A stretch of DNA of 6,674 nt from Anaerolineaceae bacterium (GTDB lineage: Bacteria > Chloroflexota > Anaerolineae > Anaerolineales > Anaerolineaceae), in contig WOZC01000050.1 in assembly GCA_011620465.1 (NCBI GenBank), forward strand, positions 20,194-26,867. Reading direction: 5' to 3'. Numbering within the stretch: position 1 is the stretch's first letter; every line of letters starts with the position of its first letter. Shown piece after piece: positions 6,235 through 6,674 of the stretch. A program made the position numbers and the translations under genes. The notes beneath the pieces were generated by a model. It saw nothing but the letters and a program-made list of their open reading frames with translations, did no database searches and had not been told where the DNA came from.

Positions 6235-6674
6235 ATGAAAAACATACTTAAGAAAACATTACTGATTTTATTATTAATTGCTCTGCTTTCGGCATGTGCT
6301 GTAACTCCAAGTGAACCAGCCGCTATTCCTGCACCACAAGAAACCCTACCAGCTGAAGGGCAGCAGGGTTATCGTGCCAGTGCTATAAAGAACAGCGAAT
6401 TGATCTTCACCGTTAAGGCGAATGAAGTCTTTGATGGAAAAACTGCATTTTTAAAGGCACTTGAAGAAGATAAGCAGCAATTCAGCATCAACGGCATCTC
6501 TTATCATTTTGAACCACTTGGACAGCATTCTTATCGCCTTTTCCGATTAACACCGGTGGCAGAATCACTTCTTGGAAGAATTGAACCTGTTGACGGCGGG
6601 CTGCTTTCCAATGAATTGATCACTGCAATTGAAACTGCTCTGGCGGATAAAGCATTGACTTTCGAGCATCAAGG
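6235..6674 (+). CDS. Lipoprotein related to the OppC inserted domain, 3' end cut by window
   Basis: The visible 146 complete codons start with a lipoprotein signal peptide: MKNILKK, a Leu/Ile-rich core (9-18), and lipobox LSAC with the lipidated Cys at 21. A Pro/Ala/Glu-rich linker follows to about residue 45. Residues 50-147 align with OppC 93-192. Shared landmarks are AIxNxEL...VK (50-61), F83 with Y90 seven residues later, the run RLTPVAESLLGR (104-115) against QLDLFAESLIGR of OppC, and F143 followed by Gly147. By eye about 31 of roughly 98 positions are identical, with a single two-residue gap. The 60-residue spacing F83-F143 equals F128-F188 in OppC. The protein is thus likely a membrane-anchored free copy of the insertion domain, acting outside the cell membrane. 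No good Shine-Dalgarno precedes the ATG. The remainder and any further repeats lie beyond the window. No known function is recognised. Confidence 0.85.
   Translation, partial: MKNILKKTLLILLLIALLSACAVTPSEPAAIPAPQETLPAEGQQGYRASAIKNSELIFTVKANEVFDGKTAFLKALEEDKQQFSINGISYHFEPLGQHSYRLFRLTPVAESLLGRIEPVDGGLLSNELITAIETALADKALTFEHQ

Overview
The window carries most of an oligopeptide/dipeptide-type ABC importer operon (peptide/nickel/opine family), all on the + strand. In order: the C-terminal half of a family-5 solute-binding protein (oppA-like, 1-726); a strong hairpin (755-784); permease oppB (841-1830); permease oppC (1841-3598); ATPases oppD (3605-4813) and oppF (4803-5852); a 94-residue single-span membrane protein overlapping the end of oppF (5827-6111); a second strong hairpin (6116-6143); and the 5' part of a lipoprotein gene that runs off the right edge (6235-6674). 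No RNA genes, mobile elements or CRISPR arrays are visible, and no gap exceeds 300 bases.

The ORFs are intact, closely spaced or overlapping, and preceded by recognisable Shine-Dalgarno sequences, so oppB-oppC-oppD-oppF-small protein reads as one transcriptional unit. The binding protein would capture a substrate (peptide or another family-5 ligand, not decidable here), OppB/OppC form the membrane channel, and OppD/OppF hydrolyse ATP; both ATPases keep every nucleotide-binding motif and a C-terminal four-cysteine cluster. The hairpin after oppA could let the binding protein be made in excess of the membrane complex.

The unusual part is OppC. At 585 residues it carries an insertion of about 265 residues between its first membrane helix and the conserved permease core, where relatives have only a short extracytoplasmic segment. 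The insertion reads as four degenerate units of about 62 residues (a helix followed by a beta hairpin with an F-x7-Y pattern). The lipoprotein that begins just downstream is clearly related, by eye, to the first unit and the start of the second: about 30% identity across nearly 100 residues with only a two-residue gap. The same extracytoplasmic domain therefore seems to exist once inside the permease and once as a lipid-anchored protein next door. This may be a previously undescribed accessory module of an Opp-type importer.

The organism is a bacterium of moderate GC with canonical Shine-Dalgarno sites. The overall protein style resembles Chloroflexota (Anaerolineae-like), but that is an impression from recall and not proved by anything in the window.
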